A stretch of 25,360 bases of DNA. It comes from Plantago elongata (lineage: Eukaryota; Streptophyta; Magnoliopsida; Lamiales; Plantaginaceae). The stretch covers positions 1 through 25,360 of the forward strand of contig JAYMSP010002247.1 of NCBI GenBank assembly GCA_036897095.1, given 5' to 3'. Numbering within the stretch: the first letter of the stretch is position 1; the number at the start of each line of letters is the position of its first letter. The position numbers were made by a program, and so were the translations under genes. Of the stretch, positions 12,527 through 21,600 are shown in pieces. Under the pieces are notes generated by a model. It was not told where the DNA came from and did no database searches. It was given only the letters and a program-made list of their open reading frames with translations.

Positions 12527-14412
12527 TGTAAAATCATGAAAATTTAATTTTGGATCAGAAATTTTAATTTGATTTGGAGACGAGGAGTTAATTGGGCTCG
12601 GGAGGATTATTTATTGGAGATAATAAAATGGCCCAATTATTGGAAATCCAAGCTCAATTTGTAGGAAGCCCATTAGGTTAATATTTAAGGGTATATGTTC
12701 CTTCCTTCCAACAACCTTCTTCTTCTTTTTTTTTTCTTCTTCCCTTTCTTTTCCAAAAAACCATGTTCTTGCTCGATATTGATAATAACACGAGAGAGAA
12801 ATTGGAATTGGACCGAAATCGAGTAGTCTTGGACCTGAAACGAATTGGGTATGGTGTTGTAGATCGTGACATGGAGATAAGAGACATGAAAATCGGATTC
12901 TAAATTCGATTGGGTTGATTCGTGATTCTTTATGGACCTTTATTGATAGTTTTAGATGGAGGAGATGGTGGGTTGTTGATATTCGTGGCCTTTCCTTGGA
13001 TTTGGAGGAGTTTGGTTCGATTTTCATGGAGTTTGGAATGTTTCTGGATTCGCAGGGACTAGATTGAATATTGCAGAAACCTGAAGGGTTGCCTTTTGGA
13101 GAATTTGAGTGAGCTAAGGAGTTGTTTGCAATTATTTCACTGAACAACGTTGTCAATAATTTTTAGTTCATTGTGTTGTTACATTAACAATTGAAGTTGT
13201 GACTGAGTGGTATAGGTGTTGGCTATTAGATAGGAGGTTGATGGAACGTATTTTGGTATCTTTTTATTCCAGCATATTTTTAGCTTCGTTTGCTCCCGAA
13301 AAATTACCATATTACCCCTGAACATAGCCAAATCATAATTATGTCCTTCCAGCCTTTTTAAACCTATCTTCCTAGCTTCGTAAATTACCGTTTGCCCTTA
13401 TAGCCAAATTTTACCCTTTTAACCTATTGAAATCGGAGATGGAGGTTGTTAATGGTGCTTTTGATGAATTGTGGTGAATTGTAACTTTTGAGGTTTCGAT
13501 GGGATGCTATTGGAGGATATTGTGGATTATATAGGCTTGACTTGGAATCGTATTGACCTTGAGGTAAGGAGAACTCTTGACAATTTTACTTTTGTTTTCT
13601 ATATATCAAAACCTATATGTTTAGTTTTCGATTTGACAAATAACTTGCGGTTATTATATCAAGTAATGGGACTTGGTATAATAGTCTTTTCAAAGAAGGA
13701 TCGAGTATGTGTATCCCACAAAATGATTTACTTGTGTGTACGTACATTTATACTCATCGATATGCCTATGAATTGTTTGGACCCTTATGTGTTAAGGGGT
13801 TGTCGTGCTTTGGAGTACTCCCTTATGTGATGTTTATGACCCGTATGTGATACCGGGTAACTGTGACTCCCATGTGTTGGGGGATATGTTATGTGAAAGC
13901 CGGCCTGTATGCCACCACGGTTCGAGTGGCCGTAGTGTATATTTGATTCGAGCTAAATGTGATATGTTTATTGTGACATGTGTTCCATGTTATGCAAATG
14001 ATTTTCGACTATGTTTCGATATAAAACTGAGTATATACTTTTTATATGTACTTGATCGGGGTAAAAGTGTCAAGAGCTCACCCTTACACCTTTTTTTAGT
14101 AAGTGATCAAACGGAGGTTCTTTGAAGTTGAGACGGTAGACGGATGCTGGATTTTGAGAAGATTAGTTAGTTAATGTTGCGTACTCTGGAGTATGTATTA
14201 TATATGATGATATGTATTGTTGAGTTGGTTAACTTGTATAGAGGACCTGTAATGGATGAAATTACTGTAAGGATTTTAGATGCTCTGCTTTTACCACTCT
14301 GAGGTTTTATTACGTATTTGAGGATTAAATGAATGCTTCATCGATCTTGCCGTGAGCCCATCTCACGATAGACGGTCGGTCGCGCCAAAGTAATTCGGTT
14401 TGGGGCGTGACA
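12527..14412 (+). mobile_element. Solo LTR (Ty3/gypsy, Del/Tekay-like) nested in the MULE transposase
   Basis: The 1886-bp sequence starts TGTAAAATCATG and ends GGGGCGTGACA, with TG..CA ends and a perfect 5-bp duplication (CCTTA). The ending 'ggtttggggcgtgaca' and the kilobase-plus length fit, from memory, the LTRs of Del/Tekay chromoviruses. No primer-binding site, gag or pol is present, so this is the product of LTR-LTR recombination. Open frames inside (for example 12611-13156 minus and 13504-13830 plus) have no recognisable domains and are chance. The clade is less certain than the solo-LTR call. Confidence 0.9.
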
Positions 14413-14417
14413 CCTTA
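14413..14417. repeat. Right 5-bp target-site duplication of the solo LTR
   Basis: CCTTA directly follows the terminal CA of the LTR and matches 12522-12526. Confidence 0.9.
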
Positions 14418-14885
14418 GGCCACCTGGAAGACCTCCTGTAACTAGGATAAGACATCCAAGTGAAGGTGGTTCAAGGCCTAGGAGAATTACTGTTCCACTA
14501 CACAAATCAAGAAGGCCACCAAAATGTAGTCTATATGGTGTTAGATGATAAAAATGTAGGAAATGTCCTACTTTGGTGAGTTGTATTGTCATTTACTTGT
14601 AATAGTGCGTTTATCTACCTTTTTAATAGATCATTTGTTGACTTTGAATGCTGATTTTGATTGTCATATGCAGAAAAAAGATGGAGGTGATGAACCAATG
14701 CAGTCACAAGCACAAGCAAGTGAACCAGAACAAGGAAATGATGTAAGTTATTGGCTATCCTTGAACCTTTATACTTTCAGTTTTGGTGCAAACTGTATGA
14801 ATTTGATGAGTTTTACCGAGTGTTTGTTGAGCATTTGTTGAATATTTGTTGAGTTGCTGAGTTGGGATATGTATTTTGCAAGTAG

Positions 14886-15180
14886 ACAACAAATGAGGGG
14901 AGTTTAGGGTCTGGCAGGGGCAGAGGAAGGAGTGGTGGAAATGGAACTGGGAGAGGAAGGAGTGGCAGGGGAAATGACACTGGGAGAGGGAATGGCACTG
15001 GCATGAGTGTCATAGGGAATGGCATTGGGAGAGGCAGGACTAGCACAAAGACTGGCACTGGGAGAGGCAGGGAAAATGGCACCGGGAGAGGAAGGACTGG
15101 CACAGGGAATGGCAATGATCAACCTGCTGGAAGTTCAAATACTGGTGGAAGGGCTTCAAGGGGAAGAGGTCTAGGGAGGT
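14886..15180 (+). repeat. Gly/Arg-coding low-complexity repeat in the transposase tail
   Basis: Irregular repeats of 'ggcactgggagaggcagg'-type units encode GTGRGR and GNGTGRGR runs. The frame stays open from 14886 to the stop at 15240-15242. Such GR-rich tails occur in many plant MuDR-type proteins. The purine bias leaves long Pro/Ala/Ser-rich open frames on the opposite strand (14813-15122), which are artefacts. Confidence 0.8.
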
Positions 15181-15490
15181 GGTTTGGTTTGTGGTTAATC
15201 ACTTGTGGTGTTCTACTTTTGGGTCAAATTTTAATACTTTAGTCTTGCTTTAGTTGGGATTAAACTACTTTTTTGTTTGTTTCGAGTGCAATGTTTGCAT
15301 TGATAACTTAGAATTGAAAATCAAGCTTAATACAATGTGATTTCCTACTTTGATTACAACGTTGGATCTAATTCAATGCTTTAACTATCTGCACTATCAA
15401 GTAAATAGCAAACAACAACAGGTTAAGGCAAATAAGTTGCCTAATCCAAACACATTTGTCTACATTAGCCTCCACTCTCTTATGTCTTCT

Positions 15491-15835
15491 TCAAATTGTT
15501 GTTTTCTGTTGCACATTTTCCACCCTTGACAGTTGTTGTTGTGGTGGTTGAAATGGAACAAATTCACTAAGCAATTGGGAGTGCATCACATATTCTCGTT
15601 GTTGTGTTTGTGCATTGTCTTTCTCATTACACCATTCTGACAATCCATACTTCGTACAACGCCAATAAAATCTTACTTCATGTGGTTGACCCGTATTAAC
15701 AGATAAAGTGGTTCGTTTACTGCAACTTAACTTCTTGCAAACTGGATGAACAACAACACTTGTCGGATAATCGCTTGAAACATTCAAGCTGGAAGCCATT
15801 GTTGATTTGTAGTGAAAAAATTTGACTTGAAACAT
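15491..15835 (-). CDS. Small GRF-zinc-finger-like protein carried by the MULE, convergent to the transposase
   Basis: The open frame is 114 aa from ATG 15835, or 102 aa from the second ATG at 15799 (MASSLNVSSDYPTS), which I prefer because related plant GRF proteins begin with a short Ser-rich leader. The core KKLSCSKRTTLSVNTG, then VRFYWRCTKYG and EWCNEKD, resembles the GRF zinc finger: Cys, T-rich strand, [G]RFY.C, W.D/E. The pattern is incomplete, since the Gly of GRF reads Val and one metal ligand is unclear. A Gln-rich C-terminus follows (FQPPQQQ). The stop lies 248 bp from the transposase stop, tail to tail. No internal stop or shift is seen, unlike the transposase. The function is unknown; GRF fingers bind nucleic acid in other proteins. 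It could also be a captured host gene fragment. Confidence 0.55.
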   Translation of the reverse strand: MFQVKFFHYKSTMASSLNVSSDYPTSVVVHPVCKKLSCSKRTTLSVNTGQPHEVRFYWRCTKYGLSEWCNEKDNAQTQQREYVMHSQLLSEFVPFQPPQQQLSRVENVQQKTTI

Positions 15836-15942
15836 TCAAATTATTGGTGTATAAATGGCCTCCACTTAAATTACCAATGGCTACTTTTTAAAAAAATAAT
15901 GGTCAAATTTTCAATTACGTATAAGTATATACTAATTATATT

Positions 15943-16098
15943 TTAATTACATACAGGTCCACATGTGCAAGTCACATGTCATCGAGGAACTAAGGCTGTT
16001 TGGAAGCTTACAAAATCTGATAATTGAGCAGGAGTACAAATGAAATTTTCAGCTTTTAAATCGTCGAAAGTTAAATCCGTGGACCTATATGTAATTAA
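15943..16098. repeat. Subterminal inverted repeat inside the MULE right end
   Basis: The 20 bp at 15943-15962 and the reverse complement of 16079-16098 match at 19 positions (core aattacata.aggtccac) around a 116-bp spacer. The core also resembles 'aattacacttagatcca' at 8717-8733 near the left end and the aattacac of the tips. It could be a set of transposase-binding sites or a remnant of a smaller nested element. Confidence 0.7.
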
Positions 16099-16128
16099 GT
16101 TACCATGAACATGATTCATATGTTATTC

Positions 16129-16192
16129 TTCCACTAACACGTACCCATGTGTAATAATGAAATTTAATAGAGGATTTGGGTGTAATTTGCCC
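16129..16192 (-). repeat. Right terminal inverted repeat of the MULE
   Basis: Read on the minus strand this starts GGGcAAATTACAC and ends GTTAGTGGAA, mirroring 8652-8715 with no length change. Confidence 0.8.
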
Positions 16193-16201
16193 TATATTTT
16201 A
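16193..16201. repeat. Right 9-bp target-site duplication of the MULE
   Basis: TATATTTTA is an exact copy of 8643-8651, placed immediately outside the terminal CCC. Confidence 0.85.
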
Positions 16202-18055
16202 ATATTTTAAACTCCACTTTTGGGTTGAACCATTAGAAACTCCCAAGGTACAGCGCGAAACTCAAATGAGTTCTCACTTAAATATGTATATGGAAGTGCA
16301 GAAAGTATGTAATGTGGACAACTCGAATGAGTTTCAAATGTAAGAAGTGCAGAAGTTTGAAGGAAAACTCACATAAGTTTTAAGCGTAAGATGGTGCCAA
16401 GAGCCCATCACTCAGGTCCACCTACTGACCCATCATACAGACACTATAGGCCCATTTCAACTTGGTTTCAGTTCAAATCTACATCTATTGGAAAGAAGGG
16501 GTACACTGAAAACTACATAAATTCATATCATTAAAATCGAGATAAAATATTTTTATAAAATATTTATTCTTAAGTAGAGGGTTGTAATAATAATATATTT
16601 TCTGTAATAATATAATATAAATAATTTAAATATTATATTTATTGAATACAAATTATTAAATACTAACTTGATAAGCTAGAGATGTTTTTTATCCAACAAG
16701 AAGGTTTACATATAGATGATGAACTACTACCTACACGGAACCTAAAACATAGATTTAACACTTAAAAGTTCAAAAAATTATTACAAACAACTTTATAAAT
16801 GAACTACTACTTATACGGAACCTAAAAGATATGTTTACCACTCAAACGTTTAAAAAATTATCACAAACAACTTTAAGTAAGTATGTTACATCTTAAATTT
16901 CATAATGAAAATCATATATATAGATAAATATTATTGAATATTATGTCATTTATTATTATAGGAGGTATAATTATTTAAGACGGGATCGGAAAAAGTAATG
17001 GAATATGACGATGTGAAGTTTATTCTTATTTATAACTGGTCTCAAATTGAAACTGAAGTCTTTTTTTATAAATATAGAGAGTTTATTATTTTATAGAGTA
17101 TTTTTTATGGAGTTTTTACTCCACCTCATTTGATTGCACACATTTTTTTAATGTGGTATTTTAGTCACATGTTTTAACACAGTAAATTTTGATTCGATGT
17201 ATCATTCAGAAATTGAAAATGGTTACCTCTTGTGTCCTGTGATTTGATTTTTTTTCTTTAGAACATTGTTAATTGAATCTTTCGCAATCACTTCTAATTG
17301 AGATGCAAAATCGAAAACTTAAACTTGTGTAATTTGTAGTTTGTACACATCTTCGAACCATCATATATTGAGGAAGAGAGTAGAGCTCCCCGCCAGTGTG
17401 AAAAAAGTTTAGCCGGACAAATCCATGTCAATGTTATACTATATGCTTATCCTTCAACTTCTTCAGTTATAATGGAGCAATAAGATACGGTACTTTCGGA
17501 CCGGAGCTATTTTATGCACTAGGATGATCTTCTCTATGAGAAACCCCTTCTATATAGTTATATGCTTCCACAGTTCCACCATGAACTGAAATAAGGATGA
17601 GTGATCAATTAATGGTAACTCCGCAGTCGATATGCACCATTTTTTTTTCTTTAAATGGTTAAAGAGTGATTTGAATTTCAATTTATTAGTTGAAGTTGAA
17701 ATGTATTACCAACTGAGTTGCGCTTTGTTATCCGTTGATATGCACCTTAATTGATGCACTTCGTGTGTAAAATTAAAATAATATTATATGCATATCTAAT
17801 TAAAAATGTGATGCAAAATTCACAAATCCAACCGAATTAATATAATAACAACAAATGTATTTTTCAGTATTTTTATATACACACAAAACACTAACATGTT
17901 CCTACATGAGAAATCATATCTAGTTATCTACTCTGAACCTCGTCTTCCATTGCAACATATATAAAACAACAAGCCAAAATCAAATCTAACAGAGTAAAAG
18001 CAAGAATGCAAATCCATAAGGACAATAAAAAAGGAAACAGACAAAAGTCATGCTT
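16202..18055. other. Intergenic region between the MULE and the DUF868 gene
   Basis: No gene is seen. The composition is A/T-rich. The only clear structure is the 80-bp tandem repeat listed separately. The stretch next to 18055 probably includes the 3' UTR of the minus-strand DUF868 gene; plus-strand open frames at 18006-18244 are antisense or UTR shadows. Confidence 0.5.
16721..16880 (+). repeat. Diverged 80-bp tandem duplication
   Basis: Both units start 'gaactactac' (16721 and 16801) and share 'tacggaacctaaaa', 'caaaaaattat.acaaacaacttta' and other blocks, at exactly 80-bp spacing with scattered substitutions. They lie in non-coding A/T-rich DNA. Confidence 0.8.
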
Positions 18056-18964
18056 TCAATCTGGATTCTTACAAGCACAAATCAAAAAAGAGAAACCAAT
18101 CTTTTCCTGTCCATTTTGCTCCAAGTTCTTCTCCTCCAACCACAACCTGCTATCCAAACCACTTCTTGTCCTGAACATAAAAACACCATAACCAGACAAT
18201 GGATTAAAAAACCAATCATGTACATCCCACATCATGTCCACTAGTAAACCATCAAAGAAAACTATCTGATTCCCCCTAAAATTCCACTGCAATTTCTTCA
18301 CTTGTACCACAACCTTCTTGTCTATATACACAGACAAAACAGGATTCTTAGACTTCAACTTGTCTTCCTCAAAACACTCAATCAAGATGTCGTGACAAGG
18401 CCCCGTGTCACTGAATTTAGCCCTGGTCGAATACACCGAGTTGCCCGAAAACCGTTCACTCCTTGAAATCATCGAAAACTGACTCATTGGAACATCAGCA
18501 ATCCGTTTCTTCACCTCCAGTTGTTCATTCTCATCACCAAGAATTAAGCCCAACTCCGAGTTGACGAAAACCAGGACGTAAAACCCGGAAACAGGCTCCG
18601 GTCCCGAATCATATTCGGCCCGAGAGAGATCCCACAAAACAGCGATCTTCATACCACAGGACTCGAACGCTTTGGTCCCATTCGCCTCGCGTACGGCTCT
18701 GGCATGCTTGTTGAATTTGGAAGGGTAAAACGGATAATCGCATACGCTTACAGAGAAGCCTGGGGCTAACTTGCTGCACCAAGTGAGCCTGATCCGAATC
18801 TGCTTCTCGTTCTTGATCAGTTTGACTTTGTGTATGCACGTAACTGCATCTTGAATTGCAGGGGGTATGGTTGGGGAAACATAGGCCCGATTCGAAGGCC
18901 CAGAACAATACGAATCGGAGACTTTAATCGCGTGCTCGCTGTAGCAGAGTGCTATGTTTTTCAT
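18056..18964 (-). CDS. DUF868 family protein (302 aa, single exon)
   Basis: The uninterrupted 302-codon frame runs from ATG 18964 to TGA 18056-18058. It matches, from memory, plant DUF868 proteins: an early 'SYCSG.S' segment, 'VTCIHKVKL' and 'IRIRLTWCSKL', the central 'FVLV/YVLVFVNSELGLILGD' strand, 'HDILIECFEED' and 'VYIDKKVVVQVKKLQWNFRGNQ', and the C-terminal 'WDVHDWFFNPLSGYGVFMFRTRSG'. The length is normal for the family and the gene is usually intronless. The biochemical role of DUF868 is unknown; it is plant-specific, with a mostly beta-strand appearance, and has no signal peptide or membrane segment here. The upstream leader is CT-rich. A candidate TATA box (atatataaaa on the minus strand) is at 19275-19284, about 310 nt from the ATG. 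No lesions are seen, so the gene appears functional. Confidence 0.93.
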   Translation of the reverse strand: MKNIALCYSEHAIKVSDSYCSGPSNRAYVSPTIPPAIQDAVTCIHKVKLIKNEKQIRIRLTWCSKLAPGFSVSVCDYPFYPSKFNKHARAVREANGTKAFESCGMKIAVLWDLSRAEYDSGPEPVSGFYVLVFVNSELGLILGDENEQLEVKKRIADVPMSQFSMISRSERFSGNSVYSTRAKFSDTGPCHDILIECFEEDKLKSKNPVLSVYIDKKVVVQVKKLQWNFRGNQIVFFDGLLVDMMWDVHDWFFNPLSGYGVFMFRTRSGLDSRLWLEEKNLEQNGQEKIGFSFLICACKNPD

Positions 18965-19274
18965 TTCTATCAGACCTTGTAAGTAAGACTTAAGATCAGC
19001 ACGGAAAAGGACTGGAGATATAGAAGTGTAGAATAGAGAGAAGAGATAGTGGTCTGTTTGGGCAGGGAGAAGAGAAACAGAGAGGGTGTTTGTTATGCTT
19101 TGCCTTTGGTGGAAGGATTATGTATGTGCTTTTCTTGTGTAGCAAACAGGCTTTTCCATGAGAAGGATACTTGTAACTGAAAAAACACATTTGGAAGGAG
19201 AAGAAAATCCCAGTTATAGGCCAGGTCATGACTCATTTCATTTAATTGGAATATCTTTAACTCTGATTCGCAAG

Positions 19275-19284
19275 TTTTATATAT
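19275..19284 (-). promoter_or_regulatory. Candidate TATA box for the DUF868 gene
   Basis: The minus strand reads ATATATAAAA. It would imply a leader of about 280 nt. The leader would be pyrimidine-rich (19015-19110). Other A/T motifs are common in this region, so this is a guess. Confidence 0.3.
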
Positions 19285-19299
19285 GGTAAGCTCATTTTA

Positions 19300-20700
19300 A
19301 TATGAAGGCAGTTTTATTTTATGGGGATTATGTTTAATTGCACAGACATGTGACAGTCCATGTATATGTATGTTTAGTATAGTAGATTGACAACTGGAAA
19401 TTAATGTTTGACTTGATTAGCCACTGTAAAATATAGTAAAGAAATTGATGTTAGTTTGCTAATTTCAGTTGATTATATCTTAGATTATTCATTAAAAACA
19501 ATATTAAATAAATATCCAAATATGGAAGAGTAGGTGACAGCGGATTGAATTACTTCTTATCTAAAAGGGGGTAGAAAGGTGTGAAATTTATTAATATATA
19601 TTTAGTTCTCCGACATAATTTTTATGATCGGTTAGTTGATCGTGTTCGATTTCTAGTTAGTTAAAGATAATTTAAATTAGTGTGTAAATCTAATATGCCT
19701 GAAATTTGTATCGATAAAGATTCGAATCTAGGTCTTCACGTTAGTTAGTAATATAATAATATCATAATAAAAATTATACATCACTTAATAGTTCGATCTC
19801 GTAAAAGTAAAATGTATTTATATTCTATAGTAATATTATAACAACATGAATTATAGTACACTTATTGATCATGTGCACAGGTAAATCAGCATGGCATTGA
19901 CACATAATTGAATCTGCTATTGCCTATTGGCGGTAACGATAATGAATATTTTGTTGATTGACGTTTTTTTGGGACCAAATCAGGGGCAAGAATATTAAAC
20001 ATTTTTGTGAGACATGTTTGGACACCTAAACATAAAGATGAAGCTTTTCTCTAGTCTATAAATGTAAAAAAAGAGAAAGAACGTCATGATTTTGTTCACT
20101 TTGTATGATTGTTCTAAGTTAAGGAGCGTACTGTTCTTGGCCATTGTTGCTTGGCAGTAACTTGTCACAAGCTTGTATGATTAGGAGCGGAGGTAATAAA
20201 GGTGTTGACTTTGGTTTTACTCTACACTCAATATCATTATAGTTTATTCATTTACAAGTTATCTTGTAAGAAGTTTATCTTATTGTCGTAAAAAGGTCAT
20301 ATAGTTTTTATTGCTTAAAGGTGGAGAACTTGAATTAAATAAAATGTTCAACTTCTCCTTTTAATCACTTCTCACAAGTTTCCATTTTAAAATGATAAAA
20401 GAAAGTTAATCTTGAATAAATTTATGGTACTAACTTCACCTTGACCGGGTTAATATTACATAGATGAAAAACGTATAACTTATAATATATTTGTAAACTC
20501 TTATATTTGGTATTTTACGAACTCTTACATTCACTGTTTGTCTCTAACATGATCAGTAACACAAATCAATTGAGTTCAACTCAACTCATAAATTAATGAA
20601 GTAATGTTAATTTCATAGTATTTTAATCAAAATAAATCGACGATGATCAAGTTCTTACTTGTGAATTCGCTAATGCATAAATAATTTATGTTGAAAATTC
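19300..20700. other. Intergenic A/T-rich DNA, nothing recognised
   Basis: No open frame with a recognisable domain, no RNA gene and no clear repeat was found. Confidence 0.5.
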
Positions 20701-20719
20701 GCTTATGTACTATCGTTTA

Positions 20720-21170
20720 GTTACTCGACCCATAGCTATCGACGTGATATATTTACAGTAGCGATCGAAGGGGGAAAGGAGAGCTGGCAAGGTGAAATAG
20801 TATGAGGCCTATCCTCAACTAACCCTCGAGAGTGAGAGTGAAAGGCCATATGGCAGCACATAACTAAGGATTGATGGACCCCTTGCATCTCATTTGGATA
20901 TAAAGCGATCCATATTTCCATTTTATTTTTGTTGCTGTGATTGTATCTAGGTGAAAGTTGGCTCATTTATGGTGGCTTAGAATTTGCAGTGCCTTTTCTG
21001 TCTACTACAACTACCTGTGAACTAAAGTTAGATGGCTTTTGTAATTTTGATAATGACAGGGCTGTAATGTTTGGTTTGCCAATTGCTATATGTAGAGTAG
21101 GATTGAATGTTACTAGTGCCATTCCAAATAATACATATGAAAATTTGCACATAAATTAAAATGCCTGGAG
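20720..21170. other. GC-richer island with unassigned short open frames
   Basis: Minus-strand 20736-20966 (76 codons) and plus-strand 20941-21159 (72 codons) are open but match no family I know. The base composition between 20750 and 20900 is higher in G/C than its surroundings. I looked for microRNA-like hairpins and found none that I would defend. It may be a transcribed non-coding segment or an old element fragment. Confidence 0.25.
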
Positions 21171-21239
21171 ACTAAGAGATAACAAGTCACGTCAAGAACT
21201 ACATTTGAATTGAGGGCATTTCCAGGGGATGGAAGCCCA

Positions 21240-21600
21240 AAAAAACATTTTAAGTTAAAGAGTTTTTATGAGTTGCACTAGTAGACGACAAATTTTGACT
21301 AATAATTAGTAAATCTTCAAGAAACCGAGAACTTTGATAGTCACCAATTTATTAATTATGATTCAGTTTACCACTAATTTTTCAGTTAATTTTTCAGCTC
21401 CATAAGCCTTTTCTGTAAAAAAAAACTCATTACATGAGAGCGTACAACTTCTTAAAAAACCTAGCTGGTTTGAAAAGTTAATGAAGTTAGCTTACTAAAA
21501 AAAAAAAATTATCAGCTAGCTTTTCAGCTACCAACTAACTTTTCAGCTACCTTTAACTTTTCGGCTAATTTTGTTAAACAGAGTCATAATAAAATTTTGT
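21240..21600. repeat. Possible degraded MITE, rich in 'ttttcagct' motifs
   Basis: Variants of 'ttttcagct' recur at about 21380, 21393, 21514, 21540 and 21556 on the plus strand, next to poly-A tracts. Plant hAT-type MITEs often carry strings of 'agctgaaaa' motifs. Neither terminal inverted repeats nor an 8-bp duplication could be fixed, so the class is a guess. Confidence 0.25.

Larger units (their letters stand above)
9241..15242 (+). pseudogene. MuDR-type transposase, multiply disrupted
   Basis: Parts in order are as follows. An N-terminal region begins with ATG at 9241 (MGTFNIRIRYCKDEY). A Pro-rich stretch lies at 9670-9790. A long acidic Asp/Glu-rich segment covers about 9904-10690. A MuDR-type DNA-binding region lies at 10720-11110 (YCGGKGCEWRLHAC, then RKCHRGH after an intron). 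The transposase core spans 11168-11897 (GCHLRGRYGGHLL, MADRQKGL, NNVSESFNSW). A SWIM zinc finger follows at 12311-12356 (CDC...CRH), then a basic tail with a degenerate zinc knuckle at 14418-14575, and a Gly/Arg-rich C-terminus (14674-14742 and 14886-15242). Likely introns are 10803-10880, 11522-11621, 11898-12103, 14576-14673 and 14743-14885. Lesions include in-frame stops at 9877, 10345, 10708, 11113 and 11495, frameshifts near 10738, 10945, 11167 and 12447, and the LTR insertion at 12527. The Asp expected in the DGCH motif reads Gly (GGT, 11315-11317). The protein cannot be made. Confidence 0.93.
8652..16192 (+). mobile_element. Mutator-like DNA transposon (MULE), degenerate, 7.5 kb
   Basis: Four observations agree. 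There is a 9-bp exact duplication on both sides. The ends are inverted: GGGaAAATTACAC on the left and GTGTAATTTgCCC on the right match at 12 of 13 positions. A second exact block, GTTAGTGGAA, begins 54 bp in from each end (8706-8715, and reverse-complemented at 16129-16138), so the inverted repeats run about 64 bp without gaps though their middles have diverged. The interior holds a MuDR-type transposase gene. A solo LTR of 1886 bp is nested inside; without it and its 5-bp duplication the element is about 5.65 kb. A second, convergent small ORF lies near the right end. The transposase is broken, so the element is not autonomous. Confidence 0.93.

Noticed and set aside
12611..13156. 181-codon minus-strand frame
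   Set aside because: It lies wholly inside the solo LTR and includes a poly-Lys run from a CTT tract; no domain was recognised.
14813..15122. Minus-strand Pro/Val- and Ala/Ser-rich frames
   Set aside because: They are the reverse strand of the Gly/Arg-coding repeat and are low-complexity artefacts.
18609..18908. Overlapping minus-strand frame within the DUF868 gene
   Set aside because: It is an alternative frame of a gene with clear family similarity in the main frame.
20750..20960. Possible microRNA precursor
   Set aside because: I compared it by eye with common plant microRNAs (miR159, miR319, miR393, miR399) and found neither a mature match nor a convincing long hairpin.
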